Shown: piece after piece, positions 46,360 to 57,566 of the stretch | How the letters are laid out: every line of letters begins with the position of its first letter | Position numbering within the stretch: position 1 is the stretch's first letter | Origin: Tamarix chinensis | Taxonomy: Eukaryota; Streptophyta; Magnoliopsida; Caryophyllales; Tamaricaceae | DNA: 64,000 bases | Reading direction: 5' to 3' | Assembly: GCA_030549775.1 (NCBI GenBank) | Contig: CM060174.1 | Location: 42,174,586 to 42,238,585, forward strand | Made by a program: the position numbers and the translations under genes | The notes under the pieces: generated by a model | Databases searched by the model: none | The model's input: the letters and a program-made list of their open reading frames with translations, nothing else | Told to the model about the DNA's origin: nothing

Positions 46360-46790
46360 TTTAATTATTGTCAATAATAAGCCTCAATACCAATGATAGA
46401 TTGTTGATATTAAGTCATACATATTGTCAGTATTAAGTCGTAATTGTCGGTGATAAGATTTTTTCAATTCAATTAATTTTTTTAAATTTAAAATTTCAAT
46501 CATCAATATTACGCGTAATACCAATGATTTATCATCATTATTAAGGTCCATTTAAATTATTTTTTTAACCGTGTTATTTTTCATCATTGGTAATAACTTG
46601 AACTTTGATGAACATATATCGTCTGTGTTATACCATATTACCGACAATAATTAAATAGTTGGTAATAACCTTATTACCAACCCCCTTGTACTGATAATTA
46701 AATACCAATGAAAGGTCGTTAGTAATACATATTACCGATGAACGTCTCCTTATTACCGACAATTTATATCGTCACTATTTACCCCTATTC
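46360..46790. repeat. Subterminal repeat region of CACTA-1
   Basis: Degenerate units of the type TTACCGACAAT, ATTGTCGGTAATA and TACCAATGA occur about a dozen times in both orientations over 430 bp, as in CACTA subterminal regions. The unit differs from that of CACTA-2, so the two elements belong to different subfamilies. The exact terminus was not found. Confidence 0.55.
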
Positions 46791-47500
46791 CTAAAGGGGA
46801 TTACAACACTCTCTACCTAAGGTTTGGGATTATAATTGAAACACAAAAGGTAGGTTCGGTAGGTAAAAATTATTTCAACCAGTTTTAAAAGACACCGACA
46901 ACCTTGTCCTCACTTGCAATTAAGGTTACGTTCTTGTTTGTTGTAGAAAATTCAAATTCTCCTTATTTGAGATTGATTTTCAAAAATTAAAATAAAAAGG
47001 TTACATGCCTAAATTCTTAAACCTAATTAAAACTCAATTTAAAAAATATTTATTTATAATTCAATAATATAAACTAATAATAATGTAGAATAAAAAAATT
47101 ATGGCATAAAAATACAATAAAATTATTTTTAGTATTACTTTTATTACCATCATCATTGAATTGCTATTATTATAAAATAACTATTTTTTTGCCACAATTT
47201 TCTTTTATTTTATATTATTATTAGTTTTTATTGCTTAATTATCAATAAAAAATAAAATTAATACACTATTATATATTTTTACAAAAAATGAATTTTGAAT
47301 TTAAATTTAAAATTAAGATATATAGCATTTTTCGATTAAAAGTTTCGCTTTGGAACTTCAAATCTTAGTACGGTTCCCTTTTTTTTCCTTTTTTTTTTCT
47401 TTTTTTGTTTATGTTGTTTATGCCATTGCATACTTGCATCGAAGATGGGGCGATGGATGAAAGCCCTAGGCTTACGGACCCACGACGTCCAAAGGTATCA
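46791..47500. other. Intergenic A+T-rich DNA upstream of the reductase gene
   Basis: A+T-rich sequence with homopolymer runs (T-rich at 47380-47410). No ORF, repeat array or transposon end was recognised. Confidence 0.4.
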
Positions 47501-47508
47501 TCGTATGC

Positions 47509-47514
47509 CACGTG
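47509..47514 (+). promoter_or_regulatory. G-box (CACGTG) upstream of the reductase gene
   Basis: A palindromic CACGTG in the context GCCACGTGAA, about 60 bp upstream of the putative TATA box. A GACGTC (C-box) core lies at about 47484-47489. Both are binding motifs of plant bZIP or bHLH factors. Regulation is inferred from motif and position only. Confidence 0.4.
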
Positions 47515-47569
47515 AATTCTTATTTAAGTCACTCTTGTGTTTTTCTTGAGCGATTTGGGATCCCAACAG

Positions 47570-47582
47570 TATATATTTATAA
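47570..47582 (+). promoter_or_regulatory. Putative TATA box of the reductase gene
   Basis: GTATATATTTATA about 210 bp before the ATG at 47791, in a less A+T-biased neighbourhood than the surrounding repeats. With a start site 30 bp downstream the 5' UTR would be about 180 bp. Confidence 0.5.
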
Positions 47583-47790
47583 TCTAAAGCGAAAACCAGA
47601 TATCGCTTCTTCCATTTATTGCTAGCCCGGCTACTTCAACGACCACTAATCAAGTCCTTTGTCATTTATATCTCATATATAATTTGCCTTTTCACAAACT
47701 TCGCCCGGTAAACCTGAAAACAAAAAAGAATCTGCATTCGCCTCCTCCGCAAATATAACAATTGGCAAGATCATAATATATTAATATAAT

Positions 47791-48988
47791 ATGGCTCTGC
47801 TATGGCAGAATTTGGTCTTAGCTGTAGTTTCGATGCTTGGTTTCTTTAAGCTCGTAATACCGGTCATCAATTTTTATAAATGGGCACTAGTAGTATACTT
47901 TAGAAAACCAAAAAGTTTGAAGGAATACGGTTCATGGGCTCTGATCACTGGCTGCACAGATGGAATAGGCAAGGCTATGGCGCTAGAACTAGCATCCAAG
48001 GGTATCAATTTAGTCCTCATAGCTCGTAACCCATCCAAGCTTGAAGCCACATCAAACGAGATCCAGAAGAGTTATGGTAGTAGTGCCGCAACGAGGGATA
48101 AAATTAAAATCAAGAGTATCGTCATCAATCTCGCTGAAGCAAGTCAGGAAGAGATCAAAAGGGAAATAGAGAACGGGATCGACGGTCTCGATGTTGGTGT
48201 TGTGATCAATAATGCTGCTACCGCTCATTCGTATGCACAATACTTCCATGAACTACGGCCAGTGGTGATTGATAGTGTGTTGGGTGTAAATATAGAAGCT
48301 GCTACGTGGGTTATGAAGGCTGTACTCCCCGGTATGATGAGGAGGAAAAAAGGAATTATACTTAATATGGGATCTGCTTCTGCTCACGTCATGCCTTCTT
48401 ACCCTCTTTACACAATCTATGCGTCAAGTAAGAAGTAAGTAGCACCAAGCCCTGTATAATATGGACCAATGTCTGCTCCAATCTTTTGTGCATGGCAAGG
48501 AATTGATCTGATTACCATATAATTTCTTTATCAGGTACCTTTCCTTGTTGTCCCGAAGCATTGGTCTGGAATACAGACGATACGGAATTGACGTTCAGTG
48601 CCAGGTACCTCTACTGATTAATGAATCTATTGGATCACTCATGTTAATTAGTTTTGTGTCAGTCACTTGAGTAAATTAACCTAATCATAAAATTGAATCT
48701 GTTAACTGTGTGCAGATACCTCAAATGGTGGCCACCAGGATGTCCCCTTTCAAGAAGTCATCTCTCTTCATTCCATCACCACAGACATTCAGCAAAGAGA
48801 GTTTGCGATGGATTGGTTATCACGAACATACGTGTATGCCATACTTGCCTCATTATTTGTTGTGGTGCTTTATGAGCTTACTGCCTGGTCAATTCTGGGA
48901 CTCGTACATGTTTCACCATTTCTCTAAGATGCGTCACAACGCACTTGCCAAAAAGAAGCTGAAGAACAGCGCGGCCGCATCATCTTGA
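47791..48988 (+). CDS. KCR: Very-long-chain 3-ketoacyl-CoA reductase-like protein, three exons, 328 residues
   Basis: Exons 47791-48434, 48535-48604 and 48716-48988, all introns GT-AG. The product has an N-terminal membrane segment (residues 6-36), then a short-chain dehydrogenase fold: NADPH-binding TGCTDGIG (53-60), ALITG before it, ARN (78-80), and a catalytic Ser197, Tyr210, Lys214 set in SYPLYTIYASSKK. EYRRYGIDVQCQ and the VATRM block after it are hallmarks of the KCR family. These ER-membrane enzymes do the first reduction in the fatty acid elongase cycle (wax, cuticle, sphingolipid and seed oil chains). Length agrees with known plant KCRs (about 320). Odd points: NNAATAHSY in place of the more usual NN(V/A)G.SY, and a Lys-rich tail ending AAASS with no clear KKxx retention signal. 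It may be a KCR paralogue rather than the main enzyme. It is the only apparently intact host gene in the window. Confidence 0.9.
48435..48534 (+). other. Intron 1 of the reductase gene
   Basis: Begins GTAAGT and ends TTTATCAG. It splits a lysine codon (AA|G), and removal restores the frame into YLSLLSRSIGLEYRR. Confidence 0.85.
48605..48715 (+). other. Intron 2 of the reductase gene
   Basis: Begins GTACCT and ends GTGTGCAG, between codons. Removal joins DVQCQ to IPQMVATRM, the conserved order in the family. Confidence 0.8.
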
Positions 48989-49508
48989 AGCAAAGTTAAT
49001 TCACACCGTATATTCGGGTTCAGTTGGACGTAATCTCGACCAACACTCACGGCTCACTTGGTGCATGGAAATGAAATTTGAGAATTAAAGAGCGGTAATG
49101 GGAATGAAAATTAAAAAATAGGTATTAATTTATTTAATATAATTATTATGTTTGATATGTATTAGGAATAATTTGAAAATAAAAATATTTTATATTTGAT
49201 ATGAAGGAATGAGATTAGGAATAAAATAATCAATTTACTAATTTTTTTTTATATGTAGTAGAAGTTGTTAAGGTTTATTTTAAAGATTATGTTAGTCTCT
49301 TTAATTTTCATATATAATTTATTACAATTCCCTAATGCCAATTAACAGTCCCCCTTGGTAATGAATCTTGGAGAATAAAAGATCCCTTATTCTCATTTCC
49401 ATTCTTCTTCTAATTTACATTCCTTCTAAACAAATAAAGGATATTTTAAATTTAATTCTCTATTCCCATCCCCACCTTTCTATTCCCTCTAAACAATCAC
49501 CCTCTCAA
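48989..49508. mobile_element. Reductase 3' UTR and a possible MITE-type insertion
   Basis: The first tens of bases are presumably 3' UTR. About 49040-49503 is bounded by weakly inverted G/A-rich and T/C-rich ends: GGAAATGAAATTTGAGAATT on the left, and on the right TTCTATTCCC with ATTCCCTCTAAACAATCACC. This end type (GGTGATTGTTTAGAGGGAAT in reverse) is common in short non-autonomous plant DNA transposons. Matching terminal repeats and a target duplication could not be confirmed. AATAAA words near 49217 may serve as polyadenylation signals. The ORF at 49368-49568 is not supported. Confidence 0.3.
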
Positions 49509-50234
49509 TGTAACAATCCCAATTTTTTGACCCAAAATTTTTTTCTCTTTAAGACAATGCAAAAGTAAATAGATAAAACTGAGAGGTGTTGCCGCCGCAC
49601 CAACTATGGGAGAGGTGTGACCATCTACCTAACCCATACTCGATGCAAAGCTAAAGCATTCAACAAAACTATGTATAAGAATCAGAGATAGCACGAGAGA
49701 GATAATAGAGAGGAAGGGAAGAGAAAGAAATATGATATGATATGGATAGCTTACAAACAAAATACAATAATAAAGCTGAGAGGTTAAAAAAATAAAATAA
49801 GAGAAGCATCTCCATGTAGTAGAAAAGCTAATTGAACCAATTTGTCTAACTCTCTAATGCCATAAATCTTTCCTAGGGAAAGTCATACAAAGGCTCACAA
49901 CAACATCAATCCTACAACACGTTACCTACTCTACGAAACAATAGTCGGATCATCATAATAACCACACAAGGTAGTATCAGTACGGTGAAGTACTAGTAAG
50001 ATAAGTCTATTCTATAGCATAAAAGGGACTCAGGTTGCACCTAGAAATCACATAACAACATGGTGATATTATATCAATACAACTCAAGTACAACAAGACA
50101 TGCTTGCATAAAAATCATGGAAGTATAAAGATATAGTAAATACATCACAATCCATACAATATAAGCCATATTAGAATCCTTCTTTTAGTGACCATAAAAT
50201 TAACAATAAAATCTACACATAACCAAATGAATGT

Positions 50235-50765
50235 TTTAACAAACACATCATAAGACACATTAGGTGTTTTAAATCACTCACACCAAACACCTCATAAGAC
50301 CAATTAGCTACTTTAAAGCACTCATACCAAATACCTCATTAGGCATAAAAGCCTCCAATTGGGTTTTTTATAGCGCTAACACCAAACACATCGTAAGACC
50401 AATTGGGTGTTTTAAAGTGCTCATACCAAACACCTCATAAGGCACAAAAGCTTCCGATCAGGTGTTTTAAAGTGCTCAAGTGCTCACACCAAACACAACA
50501 TAAGACTAATTGGGTGTTTTAAAGCACTCACACCTAAACCTCATGAGGCATAAAGCCACAAGTTAGGTGTTTTACAGTGCTCACACCAAACACATTATAA
50601 GGCATAAATGCCTCCAACTGGTTATTTTATAATGCTCACACTAAGCACCTCATAAGGCATAAAAGCTTCCAATTGGGTGTTTTAAAGTGCTCATATCAAA
50701 CACCTTGCAAGGAATAAAGCCACCAGATGGGTGTTTTTTACAGTGCTTACACCAAACACCTCATA
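50235..50765 (-). repeat. Tandem array of about 60-70-bp units (copy E)
   Basis: Some eight or nine units each have 'ACACCAAACACCTCATAAG', then 'CAATTGGGTGTTTTAAAGTG' with variations. CACCAAACACC and GGTGTTT within a unit are inverted, so each unit can fold. It occupies the position of the 60-bp arrays in copies C and D, but its sequence is different or strongly diverged. Confidence 0.75.
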
Positions 50766-50780
50766 ATCAAGTCTCAAATT

Positions 50781-51202
50781 CCATCATGATAACTGCATAT
50801 ATTACAAGCATAAATAAACCATATTATTATCATTATTATTATTATTATTATTATTATCATCATCATCATCATCCCAATATATGACCATACATCCACTTAT
50901 TAAGGTATCTGTATGACACATTAAGCCTCCACCATAAACAAGGGTTATGGTAGCAACACATGGGTATATAAGTCCCTAACATGGGCATATCCTACAAAAC
51001 GGAGCACTAATCTGAATATGGGTGTTTTAATGATGACGCCAAACGCAAACATGGGCATACCCCCTATACAGCACACCGATCCTAATATAGGTGTTTAGAC
51101 GATGAAACTAAATATAAACATAGACATCTCCTCCTACACGAACCATTAATTCCAATATGGGTGTTATCCAACAACAAAGCCAAATACAGTACAAAGATAT
51201 AG

Positions 51203-51233
<31 letters not shown>

Positions 51234-51536
51234 GGAATCGATGGTTCGTGTAGGAGGAGATGCCCATGTTTGCATTCGGTGTCATCGTCTAAACACCTAT
51301 ATTAGGATCGGTGCGCCGTATAGGGGGTATGCCCATGTTTGTGTTTGACGTCATCATTAAAACATCCTTATTCAGATTGGTGCTCTACTTTGTAGGATAT
51401 GCCCATGTTAGGGACTTATATACCCATGTGTTGCTACCATTACCCTTGTTTATGGCGGAGGCTTAATGTGTTATACAGATACCTTAATAACTGGATTGTA
51501 TGGTCATATATTGGGATGATGATGATGATGATGATG

Positions 51537-51603
<67 letters not shown>

Positions 51604-51643
51604 GGTTTATTTATGCTTGTAATATATGCAGTTATCATGATAG
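50781..51643. repeat. Long inverted repeat (arms about 377 and 414 bp, loop 72 bp)
   Basis: The left arm 50781-51157 and right arm 51230-51643 are inverted copies along their whole length, for example CCATCATGATAACTGCATAT on the left against ATATGCAGTTATCATGAT on the right, and TCTCCTCCTACACGAACCAT against ATGGTTCGTGTAGGAGGAGA. Differences are mostly transitions plus unequal microsatellite length. The loop contains an (ATT)n run. A transcript of either strand would form a near-continuous duplex of over 350 bp. Confidence 0.9.
51515..51603. repeat. (GAT)n(AAT)n microsatellite in the right arm of the inverted repeat
   Basis: About 8 GAT then about 22 AAT units. The matching tract in the left arm (about 50822-50873) has roughly 11 ATT and 6 ATC units, so the right-arm tract has expanded. 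Confidence 0.9.
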
Positions 51644-51899
51644 ATGAGCATTATCCTAAGTCAAAATTACACTTTCCTTGATAACCAAATAGGAATTACT
51701 AAGCAATAACGTTCACTCATCATAAGACATACAAACCATCCCTTTGGGTGCTTAGAAATGACATCAAGCTTAACCACACAAGACATCACAATATTAGTTT
51801 GATCCATATTAAATATAAGTTGAAGTGTGGTTGAAATCATGATTAAATAGTTGTAATTACATAGAAGTATTATCACAAAAGGCCCAAGAGAATATCAAC

Positions 51900-52370
51900 A
51901 CTTAACAACAAATCAGGTGACATTCAATCGGACTAGACCTAGACTAAAACATCACTAGAGAATCAGTTATTTGATTGGTCTCACCAATTGAATATTCATA
52001 GGAACCAGTCAGCTGTTTTGATCCAACTGATCGATGGGTCTAAATAAAGACCAAACCATTTTGCTTTTATAGAGAAACTAGTCGATGGGTTTGACCAACT
52101 GATCTACTGGTTATGGTAACTAGTCAACTAGTTTGATTAAATTGGTTGATGGGTCTAAGTAGAAACAAAATCATTTTTGTCTAGAGGGAAACTAGTCAAT
52201 GGGTTTGACAATCAATCAAATGTTTATCAAAACCATTTGATTGGTTTATCAAACCAATTGACTGATCCCATAACTAATTGATCCAAACTCCAAACCATTT
52301 GATTACTCGCACCACCAATTGATGGGTTTAGGGAATCGATCGACTGGTTTAGGTAAAATACTACCCAGAC
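51900..52370 (-). repeat. Degenerate 'AACTAGTCGATGGGTTTGACCAA' repeats (copy E)
   Basis: Irregular repeats combining (A/C)(A/C)AACTAGTCGA, GATGGGTTTGA and ACCAATTGA-type words occur about 15 times. A further copy lies at 54660-54700. They resemble a decayed short tandem array. The ORF at 52319-52534 overlaps its end and is not called. Confidence 0.5.
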
Positions 52371-54303
52371 CTGCGATGCTCACACCAACATTCACCACAC
52401 TTTACCATATTAATCATACCATGCTTTTGTGTCATCATAATGTAGGAGAAAACACTCAAGAATCGGATTTCACAATTATGGAACTAATTATTCTTCATTT
52501 GGAGAGTGTCTTTCGTAAATTTAAAGACCAATGAATGGTTATATTGCTTAAAACGTAACAAACAAGCAATTAAATGTCTACTTGCATGTGCATAGCATGC
52601 AAGGAGGGAGTAATGTTTACTATGTGTTTACAAGCAATTTAGAAATCCTCTATACCTTTTATGTGTGGGTTTGTATAGAGTTGTCTAGTAATATTTACTA
52701 TGTGTTTCTTCATTAGAGATCCTTTGAGAGTTATCTATGTGTCGCTTTTAAAGTTAATTTGATGAATTACTTTATGTGATCCTTCATACATAGCCTGAAT
52801 TTAGAATTCATCCTTAGTTTATCATTATAAAACTACATAAATGTGGGGAATTTTGAAACCCCTCATTCCGCTACACATCATATCACATACATAAAAATGC
52901 ATACTGCACACTTAGAATCACATGGATACATGGTAATGCACATACACAAATGATTTCATGCTCAAATGGCTAACTTATGCATAAAAATCAAATAATCCCA
53001 TCCATACTAACTTTGAAAGAATTAAACCACATGCTCAAAACATAGAACACAAATTAGATCTTGCTCACATATACACTAATATAATGGAATCCCAATAAAC
53101 CACATAACCCTATTTATGTTAAAGATAAGAATGTCTTACATCAAAATATCCTAAGTAATCCCACATAGTCAACAATAAGGGGAAATCAACGAGAGTCATA
53201 ACAACATTAAAGTCAAGCTTCATGATATCACATCAAACACCAATCATTCACGCACATCATAGATTCATCAAGAAGCCCAGAAGACTACACACTAATGACT
53301 CAAACATCATACATTTCATGGTTAAAAAGCTAGAGTCATGGAATTAGCTAAGCATATAGGCATGTTTGATACATAGAACCTCCATAATCTAGTTACTAAG
53401 CTATCTTATGATGTAAACACATGATTTACACTTATGAACAAAGATCCATATAATGCCACGTCTCATGCTTTCAACCACCCATATTCACAACGCATATCAC
53501 TATATAACACATATCTACTATATCATTCTTTGCTATGGGCACATACTAAAACTCAGAGGGGTTAACTAATACAAACATGAACACCGAACCTCATTATAGA
53601 ATAGAGAATTATCTTACCCCCAAGGTAAATCTTTTATCAAATAGAAAATACTCCTAACTCGATGGCTCACTATAAGATCCTTGATTATCTAAGGAAATCA
53701 AGACTTTAAAATAGGTAAAACATACTTTTATATTTTTAATTTAAATAATATAAATAGAGAAGAAAGATAGAGGTTTGAATTCTCAACTTGTTTCCCACAA
53801 GATAGATAACCAAGAGTAGGAAGGATCAAGAAATCAACTCTCTCAAAAATTTAATATCCCTTTATTTATAACAAACAAAGAGGAACTAAAGTAACGATTA
53901 AGAAGAAGGGAAACCTGAATCCAATCAGAAGAATAAGGGCTAGGGGCCTTAGCTCTCTGCTCAAACAAGGAAAGGGAAGGAGAGGAAAGGATTCCGTCAC
54001 ATTTAGCAACGTATGCCAAAGGAAGAAGAGAGGAAAGGGATAATAAGATTTTAAGTGTTGATAAGGATTAGAATCTAAGACTAAGAGGAAAAGCCTAGTT
54101 CTTCATACCAAAAGGAAGGGAAAATAAAACACCTATCATTGAGAAATTTTTAAGGAAGGGAGAGCAAGTAAAGAGGTGTTTAATGAGTTTGTGTAGGAAG
54201 GAGAAAGAATCAGATAAGGAGAGCTAGAAAGGCATACTTGGTCAACCCAAAAAAGATAAGGAGAGAGGATAGGAAATTGACTTCCAAGGGTGAAGTGAAC
54301 TGG

Positions 54304-54311
54304 TATTTATA
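54304..54311 (-). promoter_or_regulatory. LTR TATA box (copy E)
   Basis: Element sense TTTATAAATACCAGTTC, about 550 bp from the LTR start. Equivalent to the TATAAATACC motif in copies C and D. Confidence 0.55.
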
Positions 54312-54863
54312 AACGTGTAAGAGGAATACATAATGCAGTATGGGGTAGGAAGGTTAAAGTCAAGAAAGATCAGACAAAGACAAAGTAGCAATAGGGTGAG
54401 GATTTCTATTTGAGCCAAAGGTGAGAGGAAAAAGGTAAGTGGATAAAGGGAAAGGTGGTAGGTGAGGAGACGGTGCCTTAAATATGCTTTTAGGTGATTT
54501 TTAGCTAAATGAAATCATATAATAATCTAATTAATGTTAAAATAATCCCAAGGCATCAAAGAATGCTAATTAGCATAAAAAGACTTTAATTAAGAGTTTT
54601 CATAAATATTGGAAAGAGAGTCAAAGTAAAATAGAAATTGATTCTGGAATCACATCCTAACTAGTCGATGGGCTTGGAGAAACCAGTCGACTAGTTATGT
54701 GGGAAATGAAAATGAGGGTCGCTGAATGTAGTAGTTGATCGATATTGCTGGAATCCCACATTTGTTTACCAATATTGAGTCCTTTCCAAAACCAAAATCA
54801 CTTTATTTTATAATAACGTAATTTTAAATATATTTTTGGAGAATTTTAGGATGGGGTATCACA

Positions 54864-56429
54864 CTCCAACACTAAAACTGTTTCTCTTATTTCTTGCATA
54901 GACGATGTTCTCATATTATTATAGTAATTCATCAGAAAGAGTTTCTTTAATTTGTTTGACATGTAAAGTTGAAAGATACTCACATATTACCCTCTTTCCT
55001 TCGGATTATTTTCATATTTGCATACATATACTTAATACTCACATAATGACCTCTTTCCTTTAGATTATTTTCTTATTTGCATACCACTACCTATTGATCT
55101 TGCTTCATAAGTCGATAATGTCATTCATTTCAATTTGGTTTCACCATGTCATATTTACCGAACTACACCTAGCTTGTATGATATTTCAATCTACCTAAAA
55201 TTTTCATCCTCTGAAAGTATAAAATTCTTAACTCCCAACATATAGTTGAAGGTGGATTATAGCATTGCAAATTGTATGATCAATTTTTTTGTTAGTGGTA
55301 AGTGTAGTAAAGAAGAAAGGTAAAAAAGATGAAATTGGGGTGGTATGAAATGATCACTACCTTAAAAGCAAATTAATCCATGCTATAATGCAATCATTAT
55401 ATGCATTTGTTCCCCAAGTTGCCCACAACTTACTTTAAACTCATGCACTCAATATTGAAGAACCAAAAAATGTCATAACTTAATTGCCTAGGAATTTATA
55501 GGAAGTATAAGAGTGTAATATATGAAGATCGAGTTTGGTGGTTCAAGTTTAAGTAGTTATGTGTATATATAGAAATTTTCCAAACTTGTAATACTCAAAC
55601 CATTAACAATTAATGTAAACGTGGTGAACATAAATAGATAACTGAGTATATAGATCACATGATAAGAAAGTGTTGAACATGTATCAATTATTGGGAAAAT
55701 GGAGAACATGGGTACTCACCAACAAGTGGAGAAAATGGTGATTATTGAGAAATTACTTCCAAAAAGGGATTCAAATTAGATTAAAATGACCTTGTGCATT
55801 CCATGCATACTCTTGTGTAATATATAGAGACGGTCTAACTTTATCATAGAAGGCAACCCACCTTTACGCCTAATTAGGTGACTACATCAAGTACACCTCT
55901 TTAACCCCACCAAATAAACTTATGGGCTTTAAGGTTACCCTTAAAATAATTTATAGAATCTATCAAGTGTGTCTCAATGAATCATGAATAGTTATTTTGG
56001 ATTCAAAATTAACATATGACTCCAACTTAATACTACTAAACATGTGAATCTATGAAATATGCATCAATAGTATCACCAAAATGTGTTATAGGTTCAAACG
56101 AGTCTACCCAACTATTAGTTCATATCAAAGTAATGGGATTATAGTGCAAACGAGTAATCATACAGCTTCTTTTGATCCATTGAATTTTTTGTATCTAATT
56201 CAGTTTAAAATCATAGAATCTACCTAGATTCAGTATCCACCATAATTTCTGCTACTCCTAACTTAAGGCTCATCCCTATTGAAGAATATTTTCCTTAGCA
56301 AACCTTTTGTGAAAGGATCTACTAAATTCCTCTTTGGATGTGCACATTCTAAGGATATCACTCATTCTTCATCACCCTATGTCTCACATAAATGTCCCCA
56401 ATGTGTAGAAGAAACCTAAAAAACAAAAA
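54864..56429 (-). pseudogene. Copia-type retrotransposon tail relic (RNase H end and 3' region)
   Basis: On the - strand about 56290-56410 reads GDIYVRHRVMKNE and, after a frameshift, CAHPKRNLVDPFTKGLLRK. This is the ending of Ty1/copia RNase H ('...RH.....ADPFTKGL'), followed by NRDEP and RSSRNYGGY, as is usual before the copia 3' LTR. Lower coordinates (54.9-56.2 kb) are A+T-rich and probably the decayed 3' LTR, but its ends were not found. A tandem duplication lies at 54978-55093. Confidence 0.45.
54978..55093. repeat. Two-copy 58-bp tandem duplication
   Basis: ACTCACATA..ACCTCTTTCC TT(C/T)(G/A)GATTATTTTC(A/T)TATTTGCATAC occurs at 54978 and again at 55036 with a few substitutions. Confidence 0.75.
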
Positions 56430-57566
56430 TGAGTAATTTAGGATAATTAACAAGAAAATCAAACTAAGATTAAATGAAGAACAATGATAAAATTATTAAT
56501 TAGGGTTAGGTGTTTAGGGTTTTATGTATTGCAATGGATGGTGATTTAAATGGGGTTAATTAGGGGTTATTGATGTGGTTATAGGCTAAATAGATACTAG
56601 AATTTTTGTCTTTATAATGGGGTTAAAGGACTTTGATTAGATAATGTTTGTGTTTTAATCAAAGGTTGAACATGATGACGTTGTTATAATTCTATATGAA
56701 AAAATATTTGTAAATATGGGATCAATGTGGTTATTATGATCAATTTAATTGCATAAATATGGGATAAAACTCTATATCAGCCCACATAGGACAAATACAA
56801 AAGGTTTCTAAATTTTTCACTCATATAAATTTGATAAAAATAGAGAAAACTCACATAGAATTAAATTGAAGATTCAACTTCTAACTCCCCTTCAACTTGT
56901 CATTGATATCAATGTCATTGCAAGAACATTTTTATATTTTATTCAAGATAGATTTTACATATGAAAGATAAACTAAATACTAAAGTAAAACACACACATA
57001 ATCTTCTAATAATGGTGTCAAACTCATAAGGGAAAACAAAGATAAAACAATTCTAACAACATAAAACTATATATAACAAACTTTAATATTTTAACAACTT
57101 TACTAAATATGAAGTAATTAATTAATAAATGAATAAATCACCCTTAATAGGAATGGAATAAGGAGGCTTAATCATGTTCCACATATGTTTATCACATGGT
57201 TTCATTAAACTTCCCATAATTCCCTACATGTGTTCTTATGATCCAAGCTACCTCTTCATTTAGCCTATATATAGTCTTTTGATCCAATTACTCAAGAAAG
57301 TCTCTTCTAATGTCTCTAATAAATTCATTAGCCTTCCCTTCGAGTGTAGGAGAGCTTATAAAACATGCTCCTACATCATTCTACCCTTACTAAGATGAAT
57401 TTGTCCTCATATTTTCAAGCTTAGTCTTGAACATCTTTATAATCCTCTTGAATATCTTCTTTGGTTTCCTTGTTGGAAAGCAATTTTGTGCCTTCTTCAA
57501 AACATGCCTATCCATTTTCTCATAATATTTAACTTCCCTTGTTAAGAATCATTGGCAATCAAAGTG
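56430..57566 (-). pseudogene. A+T-rich DNA with a possible gypsy tail fragment (57310-57480)
   Basis: On the - strand 57370-57420 reads ENMRTNSS..G.NDVGA, reminiscent of the 'D.RTNPFEEGGND' sequence at the end of many Ty3/gypsy pol genes, followed by KANEFIRDIRRDF. The rest of the interval shows no gene, RNA or repeat. The fragment is too short for firm assignment. Confidence 0.3.

Larger units (their letters stand above)
3106..46790 (+). mobile_element. CACTA-1: old CACTA (En/Spm) transposon, split by later insertions
   Basis: Coding relics in + order are: accessory ORF (3106-3555), TNP2 transposase N-terminal part (4140-4862), its middle with DUF4218 (12759-14212), its DUF4216 C-terminal part (43710-44315), a Transposase_24/TNPA-like gene (44316-46160) and a subterminal repeat region (46360-46790). 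Two retroelement insertions, 4863-12753 and 14218-43709, separate the pieces. In each case the transposase reading resumes on the far side of a 5-bp duplication. The net CACTA sequence is roughly 6.3 kb. Outer ends are approximate because no clean CACTA terminus was found at either side. Many stops and frameshifts show that it is long dead. Confidence 0.7.
49509..54863 (-). mobile_element. Solo giant LTR, copy E (5355 bp)
   Basis: The + strand starts TGTAACAATCCC and ends GGGGTATCACA. Flanks are CTCAA (49504-49508) and CTCCA (54864-54868), an imperfect 5-bp duplication. The first 500 bases follow copy D (GGTGTTGCCGCCGCAC, GCAAAGCTAAAGC, GTAGTATCAGTACGG), and a TATAAATACC box sits about 550 bp from the other end. 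Unlike copy D it contains a long inverted repeat (50781-51643) and a different tandem array (50235-50765). No PBS, gag or pol. ORFs inside are repeat translations. The region 52.4-54.3 kb is A+T-rich LTR sequence without further recognisable features. Confidence 0.72.

Noticed and set aside
50235..50765. Tandem units considered as a centromeric-type satellite
   Set aside because: Only eight or nine diverged units confined to one LTR; no sign of a long homogeneous array.
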